Positions 28,480 to 36,421 of a DNA stretch of 64,000 bases are shown here, piece by piece. The stretch comes from Nitrobacter sp. 62-23 (GTDB lineage: Bacteria; Pseudomonadota; Alphaproteobacteria; Rhizobiales; Xanthobacteraceae), in the NCBI RefSeq assembly GCF_001897285.1, contig NZ_MKSM01000131.1:16887-80886 (forward strand), given 5' to 3'. How positions within the stretch are numbered: position 1 is the stretch's first letter; every line of letters starts with the position of its first letter. A program made the translations under genes and the position numbers. The notes under the pieces were generated by a model. It was not told the DNA's origin. It was given only the letters and a program-made list of their open reading frames with translations, and did no database searches.

Positions 28480-29170
28480 CACACTTCCACTCCATGATCC
28501 ATTGGCCGGTCCGGCCATGACGGTTGCGGACAAGCCGCGTCTCGAGCACGGGCGAGCCCCACGCTTGCCACGCTGCGCATGATGGTGAGCGCGCCGGGCG
28601 CACGATCCATCGCGTCTCCGCTGTCGAAGGCAATGGCGTCGCCGCCACCCGCAGCAGCAGCCCGGTGACGCCGGAGCCCCCCGCCGCCAGCGTCAGCCTG
28701 CGGCTGGCGACAAGATCGAGCAGACGCGTCTCGCCCCATATCTCCATGACCACGGCGCCGAACGCATCGCAGGCCAGCGCATCGGCCGCCGTCCGCAACG
28801 CGCTCTCCACATCTGATGCATGGACCGTCACCAACAGGCACGGATCGAGACCGAGTTCGCGCCATCCGCGCATCGACAGCGCACCGGATTCGCGCGCGGA
28901 AAAATCCTGCCGCACCCAGAGCAGCGGCCGGTTTGCGCATATCCGCTGCGCAAGACCCGCAATGAAGCCGCTCGCCGTCGCGCTGTGACGCCCTTCCGCG
29001 AACACCTCGTGCACGGCTCCGCGCGCCAGCCCGCCCTGCAGCACGGCATCCGCCTCTTCATGACCGAGCGCGGCCCGGCCCGGCATTCCGCCGCCGCGAC
29101 CGGCCTCGATGCGCGCGATGCGGTCGCGCAGACGCGCAAGCGTCCCTGCGCTGCTCCCGTTTCCAGCCAT
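28358..29170 (-). CDS. imuA: SOS mutasome protein ImuA (RecA-like)
   Basis: A 270-residue RecA/SulA-like protein that activates the ImuB-DnaE2 mutasome. Recognisable pieces are LARLRDRIARIEAG at the start, GGLARGAVHEVFAEGRHSATASGF at about residue 45-68, RPLLWVRQDFSARESGALSMRG, and WIMEWKCDECLFRD near the end. The start is taken at 29170 because the LexA box at 29215-29229 would otherwise lie inside the coding region of the longer frame. The C-terminal approximately 40 codons overlap the start of imuB. It is the first gene of the imuA-imuB-dnaE2 operon. Confidence 0.88.
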   Translation of the reverse strand: MAGNGSSAGTLARLRDRIARIEAGRGGGMPGRAALGHEEADAVLQGGLARGAVHEVFAEGRHSATASGFIAGLAQRICANRPLLWVRQDFSARESGALSMRGWRELGLDPCLLVTVHASDVESALRTAADALACDAFGAVVMEIWGETRLLDLVASRRLTLAAGGSGVTGLLLRVAATPLPSTAETRWIVRPARSPSCAAWQAWGSPVLETRLVRNRHGRTGQWIMEWKCDECLFRDVPFHGAQTYSQPVAAASADRPDRARVVALRRTG

Positions 29171-29214
29171 GATCACTATCCGTCCGTGACAATGAACTCC
29201 CGGCGGAGCGAATT

Positions 29215-29229
29215 GTTCATGATATGTTC
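29215..29229. promoter_or_regulatory. LexA box (GTTC-N7-GTTC)
   Basis: GTTCATGATATGTTC is an exact match to the alphaproteobacterial SOS operator. It is 45 bp upstream of imuA and about 148 bp upstream of the divergent uracil-DNA glycosylase start, so it may control both. Confidence 0.88.
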
Positions 29230-29376
29230 TTATAATAAGCTCATCAGGCAACCGGGAGTCAACCAGCTTTTCGCGCACGATTTTTGCTCACGAATCCAAA
29301 GGCATCAAAGGAACGCCGGTCAGCGCCGGGCATTGCCTCAGAGGTTTCAGTGGCAAACCCGCCAGCGGAGACGCCC

Positions 29377-29991
29377 ATGACCGCCTCGCCTCTCTCCCTT
29401 CCGCGTCTGCGCGAAGAAGCCGCCGGATGCCGCGCCTGTCTTCTCTGGAAGAATGCAACGCAGACCGTGTTCGGCGAAGGACCGGCGCACGCGCCGATCA
29501 TGCTGGTAGGCGAGCAGCCCGGCGACAAGGAAGACCTCGCGGGGAAACCCTTCGTCGGACCCGCCGGCCAGATGCTCGACCGCGCGCTGAAAGAAGCCGG
29601 CATCGATCGCGGAAAGGTCTACGTGACGAACGCGGTGAAGCATTTCAAGTTCGTGCCGCGCGGCAAGGTCCGGCTGCACCAGAAACCCAACACGGCTGAG
29701 ATCAGAGCCTGCCGCCAGTGGTATGAACGCGAACTCGCCACCGTCAAACCTACGCTCGTAGTGGCGATGGGCGCGACCGCGGCGCAAAGCGTTTTCGGCA
29801 GAATCACGCCGATCAACAAGAACCGCGGCCGGCTGATCGAGACGAACGACGGGCACAAGGCGCTGGTGACAGTCCACCCGTCCTATCTCCTGCGGTTGCC
29901 GGACGCCGATGCCAAAACGCGCGAATACGAACGTTTTGTCGATGACCTGAAAATCGCCGCAACGCAACTGACTCGCGACAAGGCGGCATAA
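29377..29991 (+). CDS. UdgX-family uracil-DNA glycosylase
   Basis: A 204-residue family-4-like uracil-DNA glycosylase. Motif I is GEQPGDKEDLAGKPFVGPAG. The segment GKVRLHQKP (about residues 103-111) corresponds to the UdgX-specific basic loop (KRRIH in Mycobacterium) whose histidine forms a covalent bond with the abasic site. The motif near the C-terminus is VTVHPSYLLRL. Cysteines in CRACLLW and one further C suggest an iron-sulfur cluster. The ATG at 29377 lies 7 bp after GGAG; the frame extends back to 29284 without a good site. It is divergent from imuA across a LexA box. Confidence 0.87.
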   Translation: MTASPLSLPRLREEAAGCRACLLWKNATQTVFGEGPAHAPIMLVGEQPGDKEDLAGKPFVGPAGQMLDRALKEAGIDRGKVYVTNAVKHFKFVPRGKVRLHQKPNTAEIRACRQWYERELATVKPTLVVAMGATAAQSVFGRITPINKNRGRLIETNDGHKALVTVHPSYLLRLPDADAKTREYERFVDDLKIAATQLTRDKAA

Positions 29992-30009
29992 AACGTGCAT
30001 AAAATGAAA

Positions 30010-30045
30010 GGCCAACATCGGCGGCAACGGCCACCGATGTTGGCC
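30010..30045 (-). terminator. Terminator between convergent genes
   Basis: GGCCAACATCGG / CCGATGTTGGCC, perfect 12-bp arms with a 12-nt loop. On the minus strand the stem is followed by TTTCATTTTATG, so it should end the ferritin-like gene's transcript. It may also act on the glycosylase mRNA. Confidence 0.75.
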
Positions 30046-30057
30046 TCTGCAAAGAGA

Positions 30058-30555
30058 TCAAGCCGCCAACGCCTCGGAGTTGACACCGGCTTCGGCCAGC
30101 GTCGTCAGATCCTTGTCGGTCTTGCGTTCCTGCTGAAGCGTTTCATCGATCAGCTTGACGGCATCCTTCATGCCAAGCCGAACCGCCCACGCCTTCATGG
30201 TTCCGTAGCGCGCCATCTCGTAATGTTCCACCGCCTGCGCCGCCGCGAGCAGCCCCGCGTCCAGCGCCTCGGTGCCCTTGTATTCCTCCATGACTTCCTT
30301 GCCTTCCTCAAGAAGCCCGAGGATGGCATCGCAGGTCTTGCCCTTGGCCGGCTTTTCGATCAGTTCGAAAATTCGTTCCAGGCGCTCGACCTGGCCTTCG
30401 GTCTCGTCATGGTGTTTTTCGAAAGCCGCTCGCAGTTTGTCGGATGTTGCCGCCTTCGCCATCTTGGGCAGCGCTTTCAGGATCTGCTTTTCGGCGAAGT
30501 AGATGTCCTTGAGCTGATCAAGGAACAGGTCGTGAAGGTCCTTCTCTTTCATCAT
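30058..30555 (-). CDS. YciE/YciF-type ferritin-like protein (DUF892)
   Basis: A 165-residue four-helix-bundle protein of the DUF892 family, linked to stress resistance in enterobacteria. It begins MMKEKDLHDLFLDQLKDIYFAEKQIL. Helix motifs carry the expected carboxylate/histidine ligands: DIYFAEKQ, FEKHHDETEGQVERLE and AVEHYEMARYG. These could form a di-iron site. GAGG lies 5 bp before the ATG. A perfect EcfG-type promoter (30597-30621) is 42 bp upstream, so general-stress control is likely. Confidence 0.9.
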   Translation of the reverse strand: MMKEKDLHDLFLDQLKDIYFAEKQILKALPKMAKAATSDKLRAAFEKHHDETEGQVERLERIFELIEKPAKGKTCDAILGLLEEGKEVMEEYKGTEALDAGLLAAAQAVEHYEMARYGTMKAWAVRLGMKDAVKLIDETLQQERKTDKDLTTLAEAGVNSEALAA

Positions 30556-30596
30556 TGTAGCCTCGCGCGGTTGGGGAGGGGGAATTCCCGCTTCCT

Positions 30597-30621
30597 AACG
30601 CGACGTGAGGGGCTATGTTCC
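30597..30621 (-). promoter_or_regulatory. EcfG (general stress sigma) promoter of the yciE-type gene
   Basis: Read on the minus strand it is GGAAC, 16 nt, CGTT, an exact match to the EcfG consensus. The -10 end lies 42 bp from the start codon. The first G of the -35 coincides with the first base of the palindrome at 30621. Confidence 0.82.
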
Positions 30622-30697
30622 TAGTGGTCCAATTCTAACATTTGCATCCCGTTGCGGCAGGAAGTTCTTGCAAATGTTAGAATCAAAGGACCACTAG
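30621..30697. repeat. Large palindrome, CTAGTGG family (element 1)
   Basis: Left arm CTAGTGGTCC-AATTCTAACATTTGC pairs with right arm GCAAATGTTAGAAT-caaa-GGACCACTAG around a 24-nt loop. Ends are CTAGTGG / CCACTAG. It abuts the EcfG promoter. Confidence 0.85.
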
Positions 30698-30711
30698 CAA
30701 CTATCAGGTTT

Positions 30712-30790
30712 CTAGTGGAGTTTTGAATTTGACATTCGCCTGACGGGTTTGCTGCAAAGTGGGTAGCGAATGTCAAATTCACTCCACTAG
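30712..30790. repeat. Large palindrome, CTAGTGG family (element 2)
   Basis: Left arm CTAGTGGAGT-ttt-GAATTTGACATTCGC pairs with GCGAATGTCAAATTC-ACTCCACTAG around a 26-nt loop. It shares the CTAGTGG ends and a related inner arm with element 1, 14 bp away. It is 22 bp past the end of the amidohydrolase gene. Confidence 0.85.
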
Positions 30791-30812
30791 GACCCTGCAA
30801 GAGCGTGGCCGC

Positions 30813-31985
30813 TCAGGCGGCAAGCATGTTCTCGACCAGCCTGATCCAGTACGAGGTGCCGTAGACGATGGCGTCGTCGTTGAAGTTGTAGGCTGGATGA
30901 TGCAGGCCCGCGCTGTCGCCATTGCCGACGAAGATGAAAGCGCCGGGCCGGGCTTCCAGCATGTAGGCGAAATCCTCCGCGCCCATCATCGGCGGCGTGT
31001 CATGCACGTTGCCCTCGCCGGCGATTTCGCTGGCGATCCTCATCGCGGTTTCGGTCTGCCGGACGTGATTGACCGTGACCGGATAGCCGCGCCCGAACCT
31101 GACCTCGATCCTCGTTCCGGTCGTCAGCGCCACGCCGGCGGCAACCTCGCGTATCCGCTTCTCCATCTGGTCGCGCACGTCGGCCTTCAGGGTTCGGACG
31201 GTCCCGCCGAGTTCGACGGTCTGCGGGATGACGTTGCGGGTGTTGCCGCCATGGAACTCGCATACCGAGATCACGGCGGATTCCAGCGGATCGACGTTAC
31301 GCGACACGATCGATTGCAAGGCGACGACAAGCTGCGATCCGGCCAGCACCGGATCGATGCAGAGATGTGGTCGGGCGGCGTGGCCGCCGTGCCCCTCGAT
31401 CCGGAAATCGACGGCGTCGGTCGCCGCCATGATCGGACCCGGCCGGATGGCGAAGGAACCGAGCGGGACGCCCGGAAGGTTATGCATGCCGTAGACCTGA
31501 TCGATCCTGAAACGGTCCATCAAACCGTCCTTGATCATCGCAGCAGCACCGGCGCCGCCCTCCTCGGCCGGCTGGAAGATCACGACGGCCTCGCCGGCGA
31601 AATTCCGCGTCTCCGCGAGGTAGCGCGCGGCGCCGAGCAGCATCGCGGTGTGGCCGTCATGGCCGCAGGCATGCATCTTGCCGGGTGTCTTCGAGGCGTA
31701 AGGCAGGTTGGTTTCCTCGTGAATCGGCAGCGCATCCATGTCGGCGCGCAGGCCGATCACCCCGACCGCGCCATCGGCGGCAGGCTTCCTGCCCTTGATG
31801 ACGCCGACGACGCCGGTCCGGCCGAGCCCGGTGGCAACCTCGTCGCAGCCGAACTCCCGCAAGCGGTCCGCTACCAACGCCGCGGTGCGGCGCACGTCGT
31901 ACAGCAGTTCCGGATGCTCGTGGATATCCCGACGCCAGTCGGCGATATCGGATTGCAGATCGGCAACGCGGTTGACGATGGGCAT
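30813..31985 (-). CDS. M20-family amidohydrolase (hippurate hydrolase/aminoacylase-like)
   Basis: A 390-residue metallopeptidase of subfamily M20D that hydrolyses N-acyl amino acids or similar amides. Metal-site residues can be placed at Cys and His in KMHACGHDGHTAML (about residues 101-115), Glu in FQPAEEGGAGA (about 137), and His in GMHNLPG (about 164). The dimerisation-domain histidine is in GHGGHAARP. LRADMDALPI is the usual N-terminal motif. It is on its own, with a 224-bp gap to the next gene and paired palindromes downstream. The substrate is not determinable. Confidence 0.9.
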   Translation of the reverse strand: MPIVNRVADLQSDIADWRRDIHEHPELLYDVRRTAALVADRLREFGCDEVATGLGRTGVVGVIKGRKPAADGAVGVIGLRADMDALPIHEETNLPYASKTPGKMHACGHDGHTAMLLGAARYLAETRNFAGEAVVIFQPAEEGGAGAAAMIKDGLMDRFRIDQVYGMHNLPGVPLGSFAIRPGPIMAATDAVDFRIEGHGGHAARPHLCIDPVLAGSQLVVALQSIVSRNVDPLESAVISVCEFHGGNTRNVIPQTVELGGTVRTLKADVRDQMEKRIREVAAGVALTTGTRIEVRFGRGYPVTVNHVRQTETAMRIASEIAGEGNVHDTPPMMGAEDFAYMLEARPGAFIFVGNGDSAGLHHPAYNFNDDAIVYGTSYWIRLVENMLAA

Positions 31986-32209
31986 AGCGGGGTTCCGGTC
32001 GGCCGGGAGTGAATTCTATCTGTTACCTTATTAACATGACGCGATGGGCGACCCAATACGCTGATTTTGCGGCGATCGACGCCGCCTGCCATGGGCTTTC
32101 CAAGTCGCCGGTAACCGTTTCGTCATCGCGCCCGATGCAGGCGCGGGAATAAATCTGCATATTCTCCGATCAGGTCTGCATGCCCAATGACGGGCGTGGG
32201 AGACCTCCG

Positions 32210-33157
32210 ATGAGCCACAACCACAATCACGTCGGCGACGGCGTCAGCCGCCGCAAGGTGCTTGAATGCATGACATGGGCCGGCACGGGCGTGCTCTGGA
32301 CCCTTGCCGGCGGCGTGCCGCGGTCCCTCGGCATCGTCGGATCGGCGCAAGCCGCCGAAGCATCGGCATCCGCCCTCACCTTCCTGCAGATCAGCGACAG
32401 CCATGTCGGCTTCGATAAGGCCGCCAACCCGCACGCGCTCGCAACGCTCGAAGAGGCGATCGGCAAGATCAAGACGCTGCCGGCGAAGCCGTCCTTCATG
32501 ATCCACACCGGCGATATCACCCACCTGTCGAAAGCGTCCGAATTCGACGACGCCGAGCGCATCATCTCGCAGTCGCGGCTCGACGTGCACTACGTGCCGG
32601 GCGAACACGACTTCATCGACGAGGACATTAAACTGTACCGCGAGCGGTATGGCCGCGGCACCAAGGGCGCGGGCTGGTATTCATTCGACGCCAACGGCGT
32701 GCACTTCATCGGCCTCGTCAACGTCGTCGATCTCAAGGCCGGCGGCCTCGGCAACCTCGGCGCGGAGCAACTGGCGTGGCTCGCGGACGACCTGACAGGC
32801 CGCTCGAATTCGCAGCCGATCGTGGTGTTCGCGCATATTCCGCTCTGGAGCGTCTATCCGACCTGGGGCTGGGGCACCGACGACGGCGCGCGGGCGCTCG
32901 ATCTGCTCAAGAGCTTCGGCTCGGTGACCGTGTTGAACGGCCACATCCATCAGGTGATGCAGAAGGTCGAAGGCAACGTCACCTTCCATACCGCGCGCTC
33001 GACCGCCTTCCTGCAGCCCGCGCCGGGCACCGCGCCTTCGCCCGGGCCGATGAAGGTCGCCGACGACAAGCTGCGCAGCCTGCTCGGCACCGCCAGCATC
33101 ATCTTCAAACCCGGCAAGGAGCGCCTCGCCATCATCGATACGCCGCTGCAAGGCTGA
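32210..33157 (+). CDS. Tat-exported calcineurin-like metallophosphoesterase
   Basis: A 315-residue periplasmic phosphoesterase. The N-terminus has a twin-arginine-type signal (GVSRRKVLECMTWAGTG) ending at AQAAE near residue 50. Metal motifs run in order: DSHVG (about 62), GDITH (about 101), GEHD in place of the usual GNHD (about 131), AHIPLW (about 205) and NGHIHQ (about 243). All binding residues are present. The frame goes back to 32180; 32210 (MSHNHNH) is chosen. It is followed 12 bp later by a cupredoxin and then an ECF sigma/anti-sigma pair, all apparently one unit. The substrate is unknown. Confidence 0.88.
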   Translation: MSHNHNHVGDGVSRRKVLECMTWAGTGVLWTLAGGVPRSLGIVGSAQAAEASASALTFLQISDSHVGFDKAANPHALATLEEAIGKIKTLPAKPSFMIHTGDITHLSKASEFDDAERIISQSRLDVHYVPGEHDFIDEDIKLYRERYGRGTKGAGWYSFDANGVHFIGLVNVVDLKAGGLGNLGAEQLAWLADDLTGRSNSQPIVVFAHIPLWSVYPTWGWGTDDGARALDLLKSFGSVTVLNGHIHQVMQKVEGNVTFHTARSTAFLQPAPGTAPSPGPMKVADDKLRSLLGTASIIFKPGKERLAIIDTPLQG

Positions 33158-33169
33158 GGATCGCAGATC

Positions 33170-33499
33170 ATGATGTCCCTGAACTTGCGCACAAGCGCCG
33201 TCCGGTTGGCAGCGGCCGCCGCGCTTGCAATGCAAATGTCCGCTGCCCATTGCGAAGAGGCGTCGGTGACGATCGACAACTTCACTTTCGAACCGGCGCA
33301 ACTGACGGTGAAAGTCGGCACGACCGTGACATGGACCAACCGTGACGACATTCCGCATACGGTCGTTTCGGCCGGTCAATTCCGCTCCAAGGCGCTGGAT
33401 ACCGACGACAAATACTCGTTCACCTTCACCAGCGCCGGCGACTACAAATATTTTTGCTCGTTGCACCCGCACATGGTGGGACTGATCAAGGTTGAGTAA
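33170..33499 (+). CDS. Periplasmic cupredoxin (amicyanin/pseudoazurin-like)
   Basis: A 109-residue blue-copper-type protein with a signal peptide (AVRLAAAAALAMQMSAAHCEE). The mature domain shows the amicyanin pattern FTFEPAQLTVKVGTTVTWTN. Type-1 copper ligands are His in DDIPHTVVS, then Cys, His and Met in FCSLHPHM. It could carry electrons or buffer copper in the periplasm. It lies 12 bp after the phosphoesterase and directly before the sigma-factor gene, suggesting co-expression of a small envelope redox/copper module. Confidence 0.9.
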   Translation: MMSLNLRTSAVRLAAAAALAMQMSAAHCEEASVTIDNFTFEPAQLTVKVGTTVTWTNRDDIPHTVVSAGQFRSKALDTDDKYSFTFTSAGDYKYFCSLHPHMVGLIKVE

Positions 33500-33575
33500 C
33501 GGCCAAAAGCGAGGCATCACCTTGGGGCTCAGGCAGCGTCCCGCTGCCGGAGCCCACCCGGCTGCGAACACCACG

Positions 33576-34139
33576 ATGCTGTTTGGCTCACCCGGAGACG
33601 ATCAGACAAAAGCGCAGCGCTTTCGCGACGCGGCCCTGCCCTATCTCGACGACGTCTATACTGTCGCGCACTATCTCCTGCGTGATCCCGCCGACGCCGA
33701 GGACGCCGTGCAGGAATGCTATCTGCGCGCGTTGAAGCATTTCGACACTTACCACGGTCCGGCGATGAAGCCGTGGCTGCTCGCGATCCTGCGCAACGTC
33801 TGCCATGCGGAATTCGCCCGCCGCGCCAGGTCGGCCGCAACGGCCATCGATGACCTGCCCGAATGCGCCGAGACCACCGCGCCGCTGTGGCAGGAGACCC
33901 AGGACACGCCGGAAACGCAGGCGCTGCAAAAACGCGACGCGAACTCAATCCGGCGGATGATCGCAGCACTGCCAGAACCGTTCCACGAGACGTTCGTCCT
34001 GCGCGAAATCCAGAATCTGTCCTATCGCGAGATCGCCGAGATTGTCGATGCGCCGGTCGGCACCGTCATGTCACGGCTCGCGCGGGCGCGCGCCATGCTG
34101 CGGTCGGCATGGCTCGCGGAAGAGGAGCCATCCAGATGA
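33576..34139 (+). CDS. ECF-type RNA polymerase sigma factor
   Basis: A 187-residue group-4 sigma factor. Region 2 is AALPYLDDVYTVAHYLLRDPADAEDAVQECYLRALKHFDTY (about residues 18-58), with MKPWLLAILRN in 2.4. Region 4 is IAALPEPFHETFVLREIQNLSYREIAEIVDAPVGTVMSRLARAR. I use the ATG at 33576 because family similarity begins soon after; the frame extends to a TTG at 33492. The stop overlaps the anti-sigma start by ATGA. It is the second ECF/anti-sigma module in this window and is co-located with a cupredoxin and phosphoesterase. Confidence 0.9.
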   Translation: MLFGSPGDDQTKAQRFRDAALPYLDDVYTVAHYLLRDPADAEDAVQECYLRALKHFDTYHGPAMKPWLLAILRNVCHAEFARRARSAATAIDDLPECAETTAPLWQETQDTPETQALQKRDANSIRRMIAALPEPFHETFVLREIQNLSYREIAEIVDAPVGTVMSRLARARAMLRSAWLAEEEPSR

Positions 34140-34897
34140 CCTGCAATGAAGCTGACATCCTTCTGCACGCGCTGATCGACGACGAACTCGACGCCGGTCA
34201 CGCACGCGAGGTCGAAAACCATATCGCCACCTGCGCGCGCTGCACAGCCGCGCTCAAGACTTATCGCGAGATGCATGCTGCTATTGCGGCGGCGGAGATG
34301 CGCTTCACTGCGCCTGCGCACCTGCGCCAGCGGATCGAGGCGGCAATCCCGCAGGCGCGCGGCACCAGCCGCCGCTCGCTGCTTGCGGGTTTCGCCATGG
34401 GCTCCGCCGTCTCCGCGATAGCGGCGACCGGGATCGTCGCGATCGTGCTGCGCAACCACGACGAACAGCGTATCGCCTCCGAGATCGTCTCGGCGCATCT
34501 GCGATCGCTGCAGGCGGGACATCTGACCGACGTGCTCTCGACCGACCAGCACACCGTCAAACCGTGGTTCAACGGGCGGCTCGACGTATCGCCGCCGGTG
34601 ATCGACCTGACGGCGCTTGGCTTCACGCTGATCGGTGGACGGCTCGACTATATCGATGGGCGAGCCATCGGCGCGGTCGTCTACAAGCGGCGCGCGCACG
34701 TCATCAATCTGTTCGTCGCGCAGACGCCGAATGCTGGACACAGCGCGGCGCGCACCGAGGATGTGCAGGGCTTCAACATCCGCCGCTGGCGCGACCACGG
34801 TCTGAACTTCTGGGCGGTGAGCGACCTCAACGCCGACGAGCTTGCCGAATTCAGCGACAAATTCGAGAAGGCGATGCAGGCGAACGGGACCGGTTAA
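34136..34897 (+). CDS. Anti-sigma factor with zinc (ZAS) motif and membrane anchor
   Basis: A 253-residue bitopic protein. The N-terminal anti-sigma domain carries HxxxCxxC in VENHIATCARC at about residues 28-38, the classical zinc-binding site. A membrane segment (FAMGSAVSAIAATGIVAIVL) lies at about 84-103. The periplasmic part has a conserved domain with WFNGRLDVSPPVIDLTALGF, LIGGRLDYIDGRAIGAVVY and GFNIRRWRDHGLNFWAVSDL, a pattern seen in transmembrane anti-sigma factors of this type. It overlaps the sigma gene by ATGA. The stop is 3 bp from the convergent hpnO stop. Confidence 0.9.
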   Translation: MTCNEADILLHALIDDELDAGHAREVENHIATCARCTAALKTYREMHAAIAAAEMRFTAPAHLRQRIEAAIPQARGTSRRSLLAGFAMGSAVSAIAATGIVAIVLRNHDEQRIASEIVSAHLRSLQAGHLTDVLSTDQHTVKPWFNGRLDVSPPVIDLTALGFTLIGGRLDYIDGRAIGAVVYKRRAHVINLFVAQTPNAGHSAARTEDVQGFNIRRWRDHGLNFWAVSDLNADELAEFSDKFEKAMQANGTG

Positions 34898-34900
34898 GCA

Positions 34901-36292
34901 TCAGGCCGACTTGCGGACGGCGTTGTCCATCAGCGTCTTGCCGAGCGACCAGATCGCGCCGGGGACCTGATGGCTTGCGGCGATGACGCTGTCGAACGAG
35001 GTCTCGATCCACTTGCAGTCTTCGTCATTGATGATGAGCGGTGGCAGCAGCTTGATCGTATGGCTGCCGTGACCGGAGACCTGGGTGAGGATCTTGTGAT
35101 CCTTGAACAGCGGCACCGTGATGAGCTGACAGAACAGCCCCTTGTTGGCGGTCTCCAGCAGATTCCACGACGCTCGCAGACGCAGCGATTTCGGCGGCCC
35201 GAACTCGATGCCGATCATCAACCCCTTGCCACGCACCTCCTTGAGAAGTTCGTAACCCGGCACCATGCGGTCCAGCGCCTGACGCAAATCCTCGCCGCGC
35301 CTGGCCGCGTTCTCGATCAGCTTCTCCGCCTTCAGCACTTCAAGGGTCGCGATGCCGGCCGCCATCGCGAGATCGTTCTTGGCGAAGGTCGAACCGTGCA
35401 CCACGGCGCGATCCATGCGGTTGAAAATCTTGTCGAAGATATGCTTGCGGGTCAGCACCGCGCCGATCGGCACATGGCCGCCGGACAGGGCTTTGGCCAG
35501 CAGCACCATGTCGGGCTCGACGTTCCAGTGCTCGACGGCGAGAAAACGTCCGGTGCGGCCGATGCCGGTCTGAACTTCATCCGCCACCAACAGCGTGCCA
35601 TATTTCCGACACAGCGCGGCTGCTCCCGGCAGGAATTCATCGGAGGGCATGTTGACGCCCTTGCCCTGAATCGGTTCGACGATGAAGGCTGCGATCTGCC
35701 GCGACGACAGCGCCTGCTCGAGCGCTGCGAGGTCGTTGAAGGGAACGACAGTGCAGCCGGCCAACAGCGGCTCGAATCCGCCGCGGAAATTCTTGTCATC
35801 GGTCAGGGACAGCGCGCCGTAGGTCAGCCCGTGATAGGCATGATCGCAGTAAACGATGCCGGTCCGCCCCGTGGCGACGCGCGCGAACTTGATCGCGGCC
35901 TCGACGCTCTCCGCCCCCGAATTGGCAAAAAAGACCTTGTCCAGATAGGGAACATGAGCAAGCAGCCGCTCGGCCAGAACGCCGGCCAGCGTCGAGACGT
36001 CCATCTGCACGAGATTGGGCAAATCGCTGTCGAGGACGCTTTTCAGGGCCTCCCGCAGCACGGGATGGTTCCGTCCAATCGCAAAAACGCCAAATCCGCT
36101 GAGTAAGTCGAGGTAGCGGGCGCCGTCGCGATCCACCAGATATTGACCGTGACCGCTCTGGAAACCGACGTCATAGCCGATGGTCTTGAGAACCCTGACG
36201 AGCTGTTCATTGAGATGGCGGACATGCATCGCGCTGCGTTGCGCCTGCCGTTCCACAAACATCTCGGAAACGTCTAGATTTGGATATAGCAT
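34901..36292 (-). CDS. hpnO: Hopanoid aminotransferase HpnO (class III)
   Basis: A 463-residue PLP aminotransferase related to acetylornithine/4-aminobutyrate transaminases. In Rhodopseudomonas, HpnO makes aminobacteriohopanetriol, and the neighbouring hopanoid genes support the same role here. Seen motifs are FFANSGAESVEAAIKFARVATGR at about 119-141 (PLP phosphate loop), YHGLTYGALSL and VADEVQTGIGRTG with the PLP-pyridine aspartate. The Schiff-base lysine lies in LLAKALSGGHVPIGA. It is convergent with the anti-sigma gene (3-bp gap) and divergent from the DUF2147 gene. Confidence 0.88.
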   Translation of the reverse strand: MLYPNLDVSEMFVERQAQRSAMHVRHLNEQLVRVLKTIGYDVGFQSGHGQYLVDRDGARYLDLLSGFGVFAIGRNHPVLREALKSVLDSDLPNLVQMDVSTLAGVLAERLLAHVPYLDKVFFANSGAESVEAAIKFARVATGRTGIVYCDHAYHGLTYGALSLTDDKNFRGGFEPLLAGCTVVPFNDLAALEQALSSRQIAAFIVEPIQGKGVNMPSDEFLPGAAALCRKYGTLLVADEVQTGIGRTGRFLAVEHWNVEPDMVLLAKALSGGHVPIGAVLTRKHIFDKIFNRMDRAVVHGSTFAKNDLAMAAGIATLEVLKAEKLIENAARRGEDLRQALDRMVPGYELLKEVRGKGLMIGIEFGPPKSLRLRASWNLLETANKGLFCQLITVPLFKDHKILTQVSGHGSHTIKLLPPLIINDEDCKWIETSFDSVIAASHQVPGAIWSLGKTLMDNAVRKSA

Positions 36293-36421
36293 CCGCTACA
36301 TACTTCGGTTGATGGCGGTTTCGTCAACTGAAAAGCATGAATCCACAATTTGACTTTTCGACTCATCCCCGGCCCACTTAAGCACAGGCTTGAAGATATG
36401 TTTCAGCGTCCAGAACATGCC

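Noticed and set aside
30621..30790. The paired palindromes as a CRISPR or attachment site
   Set aside because: There are only two units, they are not direct repeats with spacers, and no integrase or Cas gene is nearby.
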